A DNA stretch of 9,161 nt from CAZAGD01 sp049699975 (GTDB lineage: Bacteria > Desulfobacterota > SM23-61): positions 1-9,161 of the forward strand of contig JBNAWB010000147.1 of the NCBI GenBank assembly GCA_049699975.1, given 5' to 3'. The notes under the pieces are model-generated. The model saw nothing but the letters and a program-made list of their open reading frames with translations. It was not told where the DNA came from and did no database searches. A program made the position numbers and the translations under genes. Below, piece after piece: positions 1 through 4,885 of the stretch (its first letter is position 1; each line of letters begins with the position of its first letter).

Positions 1-54
1 CTCTCTCCCTCCCGCCTGAAGTAGGAACCAATTTCAAAAGTGATCGACGGTCAG
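1..54 (+). repeat. Bipartite direct repeat, copy 1
   Basis: The first 14 bases (CTCTCTCCCTCCCG) and positions 37-54 (AAAGTGATCGACGGTCAG) recur exactly at 2595-2608 and 2631-2648. The 22 bases between them are poorly conserved (about 10 of 22 match) but have exactly the same length in both copies. The copy starts at the window edge, so it may extend further left. The two copies bracket the DUF362/DUF6599 operon as direct repeats. Its function is unknown. Confidence 0.75.
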
Positions 55-72
55 ATTAAAGAACTGACCGTC
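46..72. repeat. Perfect 9-bp inverted repeat (hairpin) ending copy 1
   Basis: GACGGTCAG (46-54) is followed after nine bases by its exact reverse complement CTGACCGTC (64-72). The left arm is the end of the bipartite repeat. A TTTT run begins only about seven bases after the stem, so it could be a weak terminator for a gene left of the window, or a protein-binding palindrome. Copy 2 at 2595-2648 lacks the right arm. Confidence 0.6.
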
Positions 73-120
73 TGACAGTTTTATTACATAATTGCCAACT
101 CTATAAATTTTATTAAAAAA

Positions 121-165
121 GAGCAACTCTCACAGAGCGCGCCGAGCACACAGAGAAAGAACTTT
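121..165 (-). repeat. Inverted copy of the CTCTGTG-type dispersed repeat
   Basis: Read on the minus strand, this stretch resembles the CTCTGTGTGCTCGGCG-type text found on the plus strand near 6230-6252, including the adjoining AT-rich tract. CACAGAG occurs at 131-137 and 149-155. It is the only copy in this orientation that I see in the window. Confidence 0.55.
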
Positions 166-225
166 AAAATATTTTTAAAAAATTATAATCCCTGGATGGA
201 GTTCCCTGGGTTATTAAAGATAAAA

Positions 226-285
226 TGTAGGGCAAGCCTTTAGGGCTTGCCTAATATGCGACCAGGGATGAACCCTTGCGCTACA
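226..285. repeat. 60-bp palindromic element with terminal inverted repeats (REP/MITE-like)
   Basis: The ends TGTAGGGCAAG (226-236) and CTTGCGCTACA (275-285) are inverted repeats matching at 10 of 11 positions. Inside are a perfect 8-bp hairpin, GGCAAGCC (231-238) with GGCTTGCC (244-251), and a small AGGG/CCCT hairpin (264-267 with 273-276). In addition CCAGGGAT (262-269) is the reverse complement of ATCCCTGG at 188-195, so the structure may extend left. There is no coding capacity. This looks like a short non-autonomous palindromic element; only one copy is in the window. Confidence 0.6.
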
Positions 286-314
286 GTTTTCACTCTTCTA
301 TTTGGCAAATTCTT

Positions 315-411
315 TAACCCCACTTTCCCTCGACTGTGTCCTAATGTCCTCGCGAGGGAGCGTAGCGACCGCGGCGATCTCGTAACGCATTGAAATTAAG
401 GGGTGAGGGGG
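315..411. repeat. Pyrimidine/purine repeat unit with a nested GC-rich REP-like insert
   Basis: The left part (CCCCACTTTCCCTC, near 318-331) and the right part (AATTAAGGGGTGAGGGGG, ending near 411) resemble the two arms of the hairpin unit at 515-557. Here about 60 bases separate them. That insert contains the 10-bp palindrome CCTCGCGAGG (348-357) and a GCGAGGGAGCG-TAGCGACC-GCGG-CGATCTC text (about 352-381), which resembles a short GC-rich repeat I recall from several bacterial genomes. The nesting is inference from comparing arms. Confidence 0.45.
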
Positions 412-479
412 CTTATATTTTTTAAAATTATTAAAATTTCTCTGTGGCCTCCATGCCCTCTGCGGCTAAATAAATATCC
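403..479 (+). repeat. 77-bp direct repeat, copy 1
   Basis: Positions 403-479 align without gaps to 8639-8715, with about four mismatches in 77. The shared segment runs from GTGAGGGGG through an AT-rich linker (TTTATATTTTTTAAAATTA) into CTCTGTGGCCTCC and GGCTAAATAAA. Both copies are in the same orientation and lie in gene-free DNA. Confidence 0.8.
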
Positions 480-515
480 TCTGTGCTTTCTGCGTGCCTT
501 GCGGTAAATTATACC
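434..515 (+). repeat. CTCTGTG/CTCTGCGG degenerate tandem array
   Basis: Several imperfect units of roughly 17-21 bases begin with CTCTG(T/C)G, at about 440, 458 and 479. The last runs into TTCTGCGTGCC and TTGCGGTAA. Related text occurs at 121-165 (inverted), 555-650, 6199-6256 and 8533-8735. It is unlikely to encode protein and no stable reading frame crosses it. Confidence 0.6.
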
Positions 516-557
516 CCCACCTTCCCTCCCCTTATTTCAAGGGGAGGTTGAGAGGGG
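515..557. repeat. Pyrimidine/purine hairpin unit
   Basis: CCTCCCCTT (525-533) pairs perfectly with AAGGGGAGG (539-547) around the loop ATTTC. The unit begins CCCCCACCTT and ends GAGAGGGG. A near relative follows larA at 6158-6197, and hairpins of similar composition lie at 2378-2398 and about 8575-8647. No T run follows on either strand, so it is not a convincing terminator. Confidence 0.65.
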
Positions 558-650
558 TTACCCTCTTCTCTATGCTCTCCTATCCCCTGTGGCTAAAAAT
601 TTTTTTTAATTCCTCAGCGCTCTCTGCGTGCTCTGCGGTGTATACTATAT
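555..650 (+). repeat. Second CTCTG-type array
   Basis: This stretch continues from the hairpin unit with CCTGTGGCTAAAAA, an AT-rich linker (about 594-610) and CAGCGCTCTCTGCGTGCTCTGCGGTG. The order hairpin, CTCTG text, AT linker, CTCTG text is seen again after larA (6158-6256). It ends about 20 bases from the stop codon of the DUF6599-like gene, so the region 1-671 is occupied by repeats rather than genes. Confidence 0.55.
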
Positions 651-671
651 TTTAGGGTAGATTGGAAGGAA

Positions 672-1205
672 TTAGGGCAGCTTATTGATCTTCTGAAGAA
701 TATGCTGAGCAAATTCGCTACCGATCTTGATCGAAGAATTACCTTTATCCTGCACAGTAATTCTGATAAAGAAGCGGTCTTTGAGGAATTCGATAATATT
801 ATAGAACAAGGCGCCTTCATCTAAGCGGGCATCCTCTCCCAAATTTTCCAACTTCTTGCTTAAACGGGGTTTCATCAGTGGGTCAAAGAAAAGTTGGCGA
901 GCTTTTTCTTTGGTGCCTAAAAGGAATATGCAGACTTCAACTTCCACTCCATCTTGATTATGATAGATTTGACCGGCATAATTTTGGAAACCATATTTTA
1001 CAAATATGGTCGCTCCGCCATTAAGGCGATTAAAGAGTTCTTCATGATTGTTCGCCTCCCAGAGAGGCCCAACCTTTTTCCAGCCAGAAATATCGTCAGG
1101 GAGTAAATGGGCAGCTCTCAATGTTGCCTCTGGTTGCAATCCCATCTGCGGAGAACAGGAGAAAGCTAAGAAAAAAAGAACCAAGAGCCATAGAAAGAAA
1201 TTCAT
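672..1205 (-). CDS. DUF6599-family putative lipoprotein
   Basis: A 177-residue protein of unknown biochemical function. It starts with a short hydrophobic segment (residues 2-16, FFLWLLVLFFLAFS) followed by Cys17, which fits a lipoprotein signal with a slightly unusual lipobox (AFSC). The mature part shows the pattern I associate with DUF6599: GWKKVGPL (41-48), an ELFNRLNGGATIFVKYGF stretch (56-73), a Y plus acidic/hydrophobic VEVEVCIFLL strand (87-96) and a Lys/Arg-rich KEKARQLFF helix (99-107). It is the second gene of an operon. The stop codon of the DUF362 gene is two bases upstream, and its Shine-Dalgarno AAAGGA (1214-1219) lies within the end of that gene, 8 bases before the ATG. The juxtaposition implies coexpression and probably a joint extracytoplasmic role. 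The family call is by pattern memory; membrane anchoring is inferred from the signal. Confidence 0.7.
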   Translation of the reverse strand: MNFFLWLLVLFFLAFSCSPQMGLQPEATLRAAHLLPDDISGWKKVGPLWEANNHEELFNRLNGGATIFVKYGFQNYAGQIYHNQDGVEVEVCIFLLGTKEKARQLFFDPLMKPRLSKKLENLGEDARLDEGALFYNIIEFLKDRFFIRITVQDKGNSSIKIGSEFAQHILQKINKLP

Positions 1206-1207
1206 TC

Positions 1208-2251
1208 TTAGGATCCTTTCTTATAGAGGGAAATAACTTTCATTTCTTCATTTGAAGCTCCCAGGCCTAATTGAGCCGCTATCTCAATGTGTTCAGCTTT
1301 TATAGGTGGCATATCTTTCTTCGCTCTTTCTTCATTAATTATTTTTCTAGCCTGATAATCAACGGCCACTGGGTCTGTTCCGATAATCAACCCATTATAA
1401 GTAAACTGCGGACTCCCATCTGGTCCCCGCTGATAAATCCCAAATAGGGCGTCTCCAACTATCAATTTAGTCTTTTCTTTAATACATGGGGCCGCGTTAA
1501 TAAGGGCGATGCGGTCCTGTTTGGGCTTCCCTCTTCCTAAGAAGGCGTGGATAAAATTTCCCGGTTCAGGAGGTTCATGAAATAATTTTTTGGCATCATC
1601 CACAGAGCCGACATGATTTTTGAGCGCAAAAGTGAGGCCAGCTTCAAAATGTTCTTTCAACACAGGCGCATTTATTAAGTAAGTAGCTTCGGTTAGAATT
1701 CGGCTAAGATAAGCTGGGTTTCCTTCCATAACAAAAGGCTTGTTTTTATCATAGGGATCTTTTAATTGATCAGTGGCCGTCACGCGCAAATTTCCAGGGT
1801 CTGTTTTAAGCTCATATTTAGGAGCTTTTATTAAGAAAGCAAAGGTATCATAAACGACGATATCCTGAGGACGGAAACCTACACCTTTTAATTCATTTAT
1901 TATTTCTTCAATAATTTCCCAGTGCGTGCTCATTCTGCGGGCAATGCAATTTACCTTAATGGCTACTGTTTCTCCAACTTTGAAGTTGGGAAAAAGAGAC
2001 TTCCACCCACCCCCTTCGGTTAATACCTTAATTGCTTCGTTGAGCATATTCTTAATTATTGCTTGATTGACATTGGATCCTGCGGTAGCCTTATCATCTC
2101 TAACGAGCACTACTTTCCCCCAATGAGGGTATTGGGAAGCGGCCTTGGCTTTATTTTGCGGAATTCCGGAAAAAACTGCTGCCGCTCCGGCAGCTGCCAT
2201 AATCTTTAAAAATTCCCGGCGAGCAAATCTCTTCTCATTTCTGGCCATCAT
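1208..2251 (-). CDS. Tat-exported DUF362 domain protein
   Basis: A 347-residue protein with an N-terminal twin-arginine signal: ARREFLK at residues 10-16, a hydrophobic AAAGAAAVFSG core, and a probable cleavage after AKA (37). The body matches DUF362: WGKVVLVRDD (44-53), a VAIKVNC strand (97-102), VYDTF (133-137), INAPVLKEH followed by GLTFALKNHVGSV (193-217), DALFGIYQRGP (267-277) and GTDPVAVDYQARKII (291-305). No 4Fe-4S ferredoxin motif is present, unlike some DUF362 proteins. Tat export implies folding before transport, which suits a cofactor or metal protein, but no ligand set is proven. The first ATG is preferred because GGAGGT (2259-2264) lies 7 bases ahead. It is the first gene of the operon, directly followed by the DUF6599-like lipoprotein. 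The molecular function of DUF362 is not established. Confidence 0.85.
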   Translation of the reverse strand: MMARNEKRFARREFLKIMAAAGAAAVFSGIPQNKAKAASQYPHWGKVVLVRDDKATAGSNVNQAIIKNMLNEAIKVLTEGGGWKSLFPNFKVGETVAIKVNCIARRMSTHWEIIEEIINELKGVGFRPQDIVVYDTFAFLIKAPKYELKTDPGNLRVTATDQLKDPYDKNKPFVMEGNPAYLSRILTEATYLINAPVLKEHFEAGLTFALKNHVGSVDDAKKLFHEPPEPGNFIHAFLGRGKPKQDRIALINAAPCIKEKTKLIVGDALFGIYQRGPDGSPQFTYNGLIIGTDPVAVDYQARKIINEERAKKDMPPIKAEHIEIAAQLGLGASNEEMKVISLYKKGS

Positions 2252-2258
2252 TTACATG

Positions 2259-2264
2259 ACCTCC
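2259..2264 (-). promoter_or_regulatory. Ribosome binding site of the DUF362 gene
   Basis: Minus-strand GGAGGT lies 7 bases before the first of two adjacent ATG codons (2251 and 2248). The spacing favours the first ATG; the choice changes the protein by one residue. Confidence 0.7.
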
Positions 2265-2286
2265 GCGTTCTTATCTAATCACCCCC

Positions 2287-2314
2287 ATTCTAAGAAATAT
2301 TTTCTAATTGTCAA
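2287..2314 (-). promoter_or_regulatory. Sigma70-type promoter for the DUF362-DUF6599 operon
   Basis: On the minus strand a perfect -35 box TTGACA (2309-2314) is followed by a 16-base spacer and a -10 box TAGAAT (2287-2292, 5 of 6 consensus). Transcription would start near 2280, giving a leader of about 29 bases that contains the GGAGGT site. Confidence 0.65.
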
Positions 2315-2377
2315 CGCCAAACCATATCTTACCGTTGAGCGCTTTAATTTCTGCTCAATTTCCCTAATCTTCCCCGG

Positions 2378-2398
2378 CCCCTCTTCAGAAAAGAGGGG
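2378..2398. repeat. GC-rich 8-bp hairpin upstream of the DUF362 promoter
   Basis: CCCCTCTT (2378-2385) pairs perfectly with AAGAGGGG (2391-2398) around CAGAA. Composition and layout resemble the pyrimidine/purine hairpin units at 515-557 and 6158-6197. There is no adjoining T run and no gene ends here, so it is read as a repeat unit rather than a terminator. Confidence 0.5.
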
Positions 2399-2462
2399 AG
2401 AGGAAGAGGGTATTAATAGGAATGTTTAATCTTCCTGACCTGACCTTGGCGAAAGTCGGAAC

Positions 2463-2488
2463 GACTCGATTCTGATTCAGTCCGATTC
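2463..2488. other. Cluster of four GANTC pentamers
   Basis: GACTC at 2463-2467 and GATTC at 2468-2472, 2474-2478 and 2484-2488 lie within 26 bases, next to a small hairpin AGTCG-GAA-CGACT (2454-2466). It could be an iterated binding or methylation site, or just a short degenerate repeat. Confidence 0.35.
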
Positions 2489-2594
2489 GATTTCGAGAAA
2501 GAGGATATTAATTCTTAACCGATTTTAATTTAAAATAGACGACTATCTTCCCCGCCCGTACCTATGGAAGAATAAATGCCTCATTTTAATGAGC

Positions 2595-2648
2595 CTCTCT
2601 CCCTCCCGTCCGCATTAGCTTGTAGTTTAGAAAGTGATCGACGGTCAG
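2595..2648 (+). repeat. Bipartite direct repeat, copy 2
   Basis: The 14-base block at 2595-2608 and the 18-base block at 2631-2648 are identical to 1-14 and 37-54, with the same 22-base spacing and a diverged centre. Just left is a small palindrome CTCATTTTAATGAG (2580-2593). The right end sits 12 bases before the -35 box of the exported isomerase-like gene, so a role in its control is possible but unproven. Confidence 0.75.
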
Positions 2649-2660
2649 TAAAAATCCCCA

Positions 2661-2689
2661 TTGACGATTTCATTTTAAGGGAGTAAACT
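2661..2689 (+). promoter_or_regulatory. Probable promoter of the exported TIM-barrel gene
   Basis: A -35 box TTGACG (2661-2666, 5 of 6), a 17-base spacer and a -10 box TAAACT (2684-2689, 4 of 6). The predicted start near 2696 leaves a leader of about 40 bases carrying a strong AAGGAGGT site (2724-2731). Confidence 0.45.
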
Positions 2690-2736
2690 TTGGTCAAATT
2701 AAGAAATTTTAAATAACCCAGAAAAGGAGGTAAAAA

Positions 2737-3681
2737 ATGAGCACGAGAGGAAATAATTTAAAGACAATCTTGTTAGTAGTTTTAGTCATAGCAAGCTTTA
2801 TTCTTTCTGCCGGACCAGTATTTTCCGCAGAGAAAAAAGTGGTTCTTAACAAATACCCACAATTAAAAATTGGTTTTACCACCACGAATTTTTTAAAATT
2901 TTTACCCGTTTCTTTGGATAACGCTAAAAAGATGGTTGATTTGGCCGCCGAAATTGGTTTCCCTTGGATTGAACTTCGCGACCCCAGCGCCACTTTGACT
3001 TATGAAGAATGTAAACAATTAGCAGCCTATGCGGAAAGCAAAAATATTGAAATTGGATATGCTTTGCAAGTAGGACTGCTCGACCCCACTTTCTGGGAAA
3101 TTTTCTCCCGCGGCGTGGCCAATGCCATGGTTTTCAAAGGCCCACGCACTATCCGCACTCTGGCTGCCGGAGGTGAATTTGGCGCTAATCCGAAAAAGAC
3201 AGCCTGGAATTTGGATGAGTTCTCTAAAGTTGTGAAGCGGGCTAATAAAGCAGGAAACTTGGCTAGTTCTCATTGCTTGCGTTACGTTGCCGAAAACTCC
3301 TTTGAAGTAATTAAAGGCGATGGCTTAGCTTCTTTTGGCCTTACCGAATTTTTCGCCAATGTGAATTCTAATGTCTATTGGCAATTTGATACGGCCAATT
3401 TCTTCGCTGTTTGCCGGGTTTATACTCCTCCGGAAGCAGCCCGAGCCTTTTTAGAAAAGCAGGCCAAGAAAATGCCCTATATCCATGCCAAAACTTCTTC
3501 TCCCGAGCATAAAGCTCTCCCTTATTTAGCCGACAATGAGTTAGATTTTGGGATTATCTTTGAAGAAATGGTTAAAAATAAATCTTTTTATGTGGCTATT
3601 GAATTGGTCCCAGGAAATACATATGAGGAAACCGTAGCCAATCATAAAAAGAGCGTCGAATATTTGCTGGGAAAATATTAA
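2737..3681 (+). CDS. Sec-exported sugar phosphate isomerase/epimerase-like TIM-barrel protein
   Basis: A 314-residue protein of the xylose-isomerase-like TIM-barrel (AP endonuclease 2-type) superfamily. An N-terminal Sec signal (Lys9, hydrophobic 11-25) is probably cut after PVFS (30). The barrel follows: KIGFTTTNF (44-52), GFPWIELRD (74-82, Glu79), SSHC (177-180, His179), AEN (185-187), YWQFDTANF (214-222, Asp218), YIHAKTS (248-254, His250) and VAIELVPG (286-293, Glu289). The Glu/His/Asp/His/Glu residues at strand ends fit the family's divalent metal site, so it is probably a catalytic enzyme rather than a dead fold. Substrate unknown; known relatives isomerise or epimerise sugars, inositols or hydroxypyruvate. 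The export signal places it outside the cytoplasm. The start is fixed by AAGGAGGT (2724-2731) six bases before the ATG. It stands alone, convergent with the methyltransferase gene, with 4 bases between stop codons. Confidence 0.8.
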   Translation: MSTRGNNLKTILLVVLVIASFILSAGPVFSAEKKVVLNKYPQLKIGFTTTNFLKFLPVSLDNAKKMVDLAAEIGFPWIELRDPSATLTYEECKQLAAYAESKNIEIGYALQVGLLDPTFWEIFSRGVANAMVFKGPRTIRTLAAGGEFGANPKKTAWNLDEFSKVVKRANKAGNLASSHCLRYVAENSFEVIKGDGLASFGLTEFFANVNSNVYWQFDTANFFAVCRVYTPPEAARAFLEKQAKKMPYIHAKTSSPEHKALPYLADNELDFGIIFEEMVKNKSFYVAIELVPGNTYEETVANHKKSVEYLLGKY

Positions 3682-3685
3682 AAAC

Positions 3686-4348
3686 TTACCCTTTCTCCCA
3701 GCAACCTAAATAAACATCCCACCATTTAGGGTCCTTAGTTACTTCGGCAAAGGAGCAAAAGCTCCTTTGCCGGTGGCTATAAAATTTTTCTTCGAGACAA
3801 TTCATACCTTTACATAATGATTGGAGCATTTCGTAGGTATAAATGCGGTGGGCATTGAAGGCTATAGCGGGGTCAGCTTGGTGAATGGTGGTAGAAAATA
3901 TTAAATGCCCTCCAGGCTTTAAAACCCGCCTCATTTCCGCCAAGGCTTTTTGATCTGCCTGCAGATCTAATGGATCTCCATAACGACCTAGGCCAAAATG
4001 CTCCAGAGCACAAAGGGAAAGGACTAAATCAAAAGAATTATCGGGCAAAGGAATCTTCTGCGCATCACCTGTCAAAATGATTTCGCCGGGTAAAGAGCAG
4101 GTACGTGGCCGAACATCCATACTAGTCACCGAGAAATAAGCCAGCAGGCCAAGAATAAAATGCCGATAAGAGCCAATGTCCAAGATTGATTTGGGCTGGA
4201 CCTTTTTGATATGATATGCGGCAAAAGCACATTCATAATCAATAAAGTTTTCGGGATGGTCACCCGCTTCAAAAACTGGCTCTTCAAAAATATAAAAACC
4301 CAAAGCCTCTTTTTTTATTTTCTGTAAATTATTTTTATAAGCTTCCAT
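3686..4348 (-). CDS. SAM-dependent methyltransferase, DUF268-like
   Basis: A 220-residue cytoplasmic class I methyltransferase. The SAM-binding glycine motif appears as ILDIGS (55-60), the acidic residue after strand 2 is Asp78 (SMDVRP), and GDAQKIPLPDNSFDLVLSL (94-112) forms the adenine-contact and motif II region. LEHFGLGRYGDPLD (115-128) followed by LAEMRRVLKPGGHL (136-149) is the pattern I associate with DUF268 proteins, which differ from ordinary Methyltransf_11 enzymes in the GLGRYGDP segment. Bacterial DUF268 proteins are often found in surface-polysaccharide loci, but no glycan gene is next to this one. Substrate unknown. There is only a weak GGAT ribosome site about 8 bases ahead of the ATG. 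The gene lies alone on its strand between a convergent and a divergent neighbour; a minus-strand TATAAT (4407-4412) may serve it. Confidence 0.8.
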   Translation of the reverse strand: MEAYKNNLQKIKKEALGFYIFEEPVFEAGDHPENFIDYECAFAAYHIKKVQPKSILDIGSYRHFILGLLAYFSVTSMDVRPRTCSLPGEIILTGDAQKIPLPDNSFDLVLSLCALEHFGLGRYGDPLDLQADQKALAEMRRVLKPGGHLIFSTTIHQADPAIAFNAHRIYTYEMLQSLCKGMNCLEEKFYSHRQRSFCSFAEVTKDPKWWDVYLGCWEKG

Positions 4349-4382
4349 GAGCGTTATCCGATTTTTTCATGCTTTTTGTCTT

Positions 4383-4411
4383 TTGACTAAATGTTTTTTT
4401 TATTTTATTAT
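4383..4411 (+). promoter_or_regulatory. Sigma70-type promoter for the lipoprotein-larA transcript
   Basis: A -35 box TTGACT (4383-4388, 5 of 6), an exact 17-base spacer and a -10 box TATTAT (4406-4411, 5 of 6). The start would be near 4418, giving a leader of about 25 bases. No good Shine-Dalgarno precedes the ATG at 4443, so initiation may be weak. Confidence 0.6.
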
Positions 4412-4412
4412 A
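4407..4412 (-). promoter_or_regulatory. Possible -10 box for the methyltransferase gene
   Basis: Minus-strand TATAAT is a perfect -10 match and overlaps the plus-strand -10 box. No acceptable -35 box lies 15-18 bases upstream, so this is a weak call. If used, the leader would be about 52 bases and the two divergent promoters would compete. Confidence 0.25.
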
Positions 4413-4442
4413 AATTTATAAAATTTCCTTAAGCATATTTAC

Positions 4443-4853
4443 ATGAATTTGAGCAAACTTGCCATCTTAATTTTAATATTTCCCATTACTGCATGCGCCA
4501 CCCAGCGCCCGGTTCTTTATCCAAATGGCCATCTCCAAGCAGTTGGAGAAGTCCAGGCCAAACAGGATATAGAGGAATGTATGCGCCAAGCCGAAAATTA
4601 TGTAAAGACTCGTCCAGAAGGAGAAATAGCTGAAAGCACGGCCAAAGGTGGAGTTACAGGAGCAGTAGTCGGGGGAGCTGTCGGGGCAGTTACCGGTAAT
4701 TTGGGCAGAGGATTAGGTGCCGGAGCGGCTGGAGGAGCTGCCTGGGGATTCATGCGCGGATTATTTAAATCTGCCGAGCCTTCTCCAGTACAAAAGGAAT
4801 TTGTCAACCGCTGCCTAAGAGAAAAAGGATATGAACCTATTGGTTGGGAATAA
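4443..4853 (+). CDS. Glycine-zipper lipoprotein
   Basis: A 136-residue putative lipoprotein of unknown function. The signal (residues 1-17) ends in the lipobox ITA-C with Cys18 as the acylated residue. An alanine/glycine-rich segment (69-103, GGVTGAVVGGAVGAVTG then GRGLGAGAAGGAAWG) has regularly spaced glycines, typical of glycine-zipper membrane helices in envelope proteins. Around it, the DIEECMRQAENY helix (42-53) and the C-terminal RCLREKGYEPIGWE (123-136) resemble conserved flanks of small glycine-zipper lipoproteins; Cys46 and Cys124 could form a disulfide. It is the first gene after the 4383 promoter and lies 32 bases ahead of larA, so the two are probably cotranscribed. The start is the first ATG that yields a full signal peptide. 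A structural role at the membrane is inferred from the family only. Confidence 0.75.
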   Translation: MNLSKLAILILIFPITACATQRPVLYPNGHLQAVGEVQAKQDIEECMRQAENYVKTRPEGEIAESTAKGGVTGAVVGGAVGAVTGNLGRGLGAGAAGGAAWGFMRGLFKSAEPSPVQKEFVNRCLREKGYEPIGWE

Positions 4854-4873
4854 ATAGTTATAAAAGGAAAGAG

Positions 4874-4879
4874 AAAGGA
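4874..4879 (+). promoter_or_regulatory. Ribosome binding site deciding the larA start
   Basis: AAAGGA lies six bases before the ATG at 4886. It argues against a TTG start at 4844, which would overlap the lipoprotein gene and add a lysine-rich 14-residue tail unlike the family. Confidence 0.7.
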
Positions 4880-4885
4880 ATAAAA

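Noticed and set aside
594..612. A/T palindrome (AAAAATTTTTTTTAA) as a terminator for the DUF6599-like gene
   Set aside because: It has no GC-rich stem before the T run on the minus strand and is the AT linker of the composite repeat.
434..650. CRISPR array
   Set aside because: The units are degenerate, about 17-21 bases, with no constant repeat separated by unique spacers and no cas genes nearby.
614..820. Small plus-strand and antisense open frames inside or beside larger genes (for example 614-820, 2145-2429, 2709-2993, 4598-4897, 5591-5947)
   Set aside because: They lie wholly or largely antisense to, or in another frame of, well-supported genes, show no recognisable domain and lack credible ribosome sites.
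3682..3685. Shared bidirectional terminator between the convergent isomerase-like and methyltransferase genes
   Set aside because: Only four bases separate the stop codons and no hairpin with flanking T runs is visible. Termination must occur inside the opposing gene or by another mechanism.
4844..4885. An upstream TTG start that would lengthen LarA by 14 residues
   Set aside because: It overlaps the end of the lipoprotein gene and adds a lysine-rich tail, whereas AAAGGA lies at proper spacing before the ATG at 4886, and numbering from that ATG matches known LarA residues.
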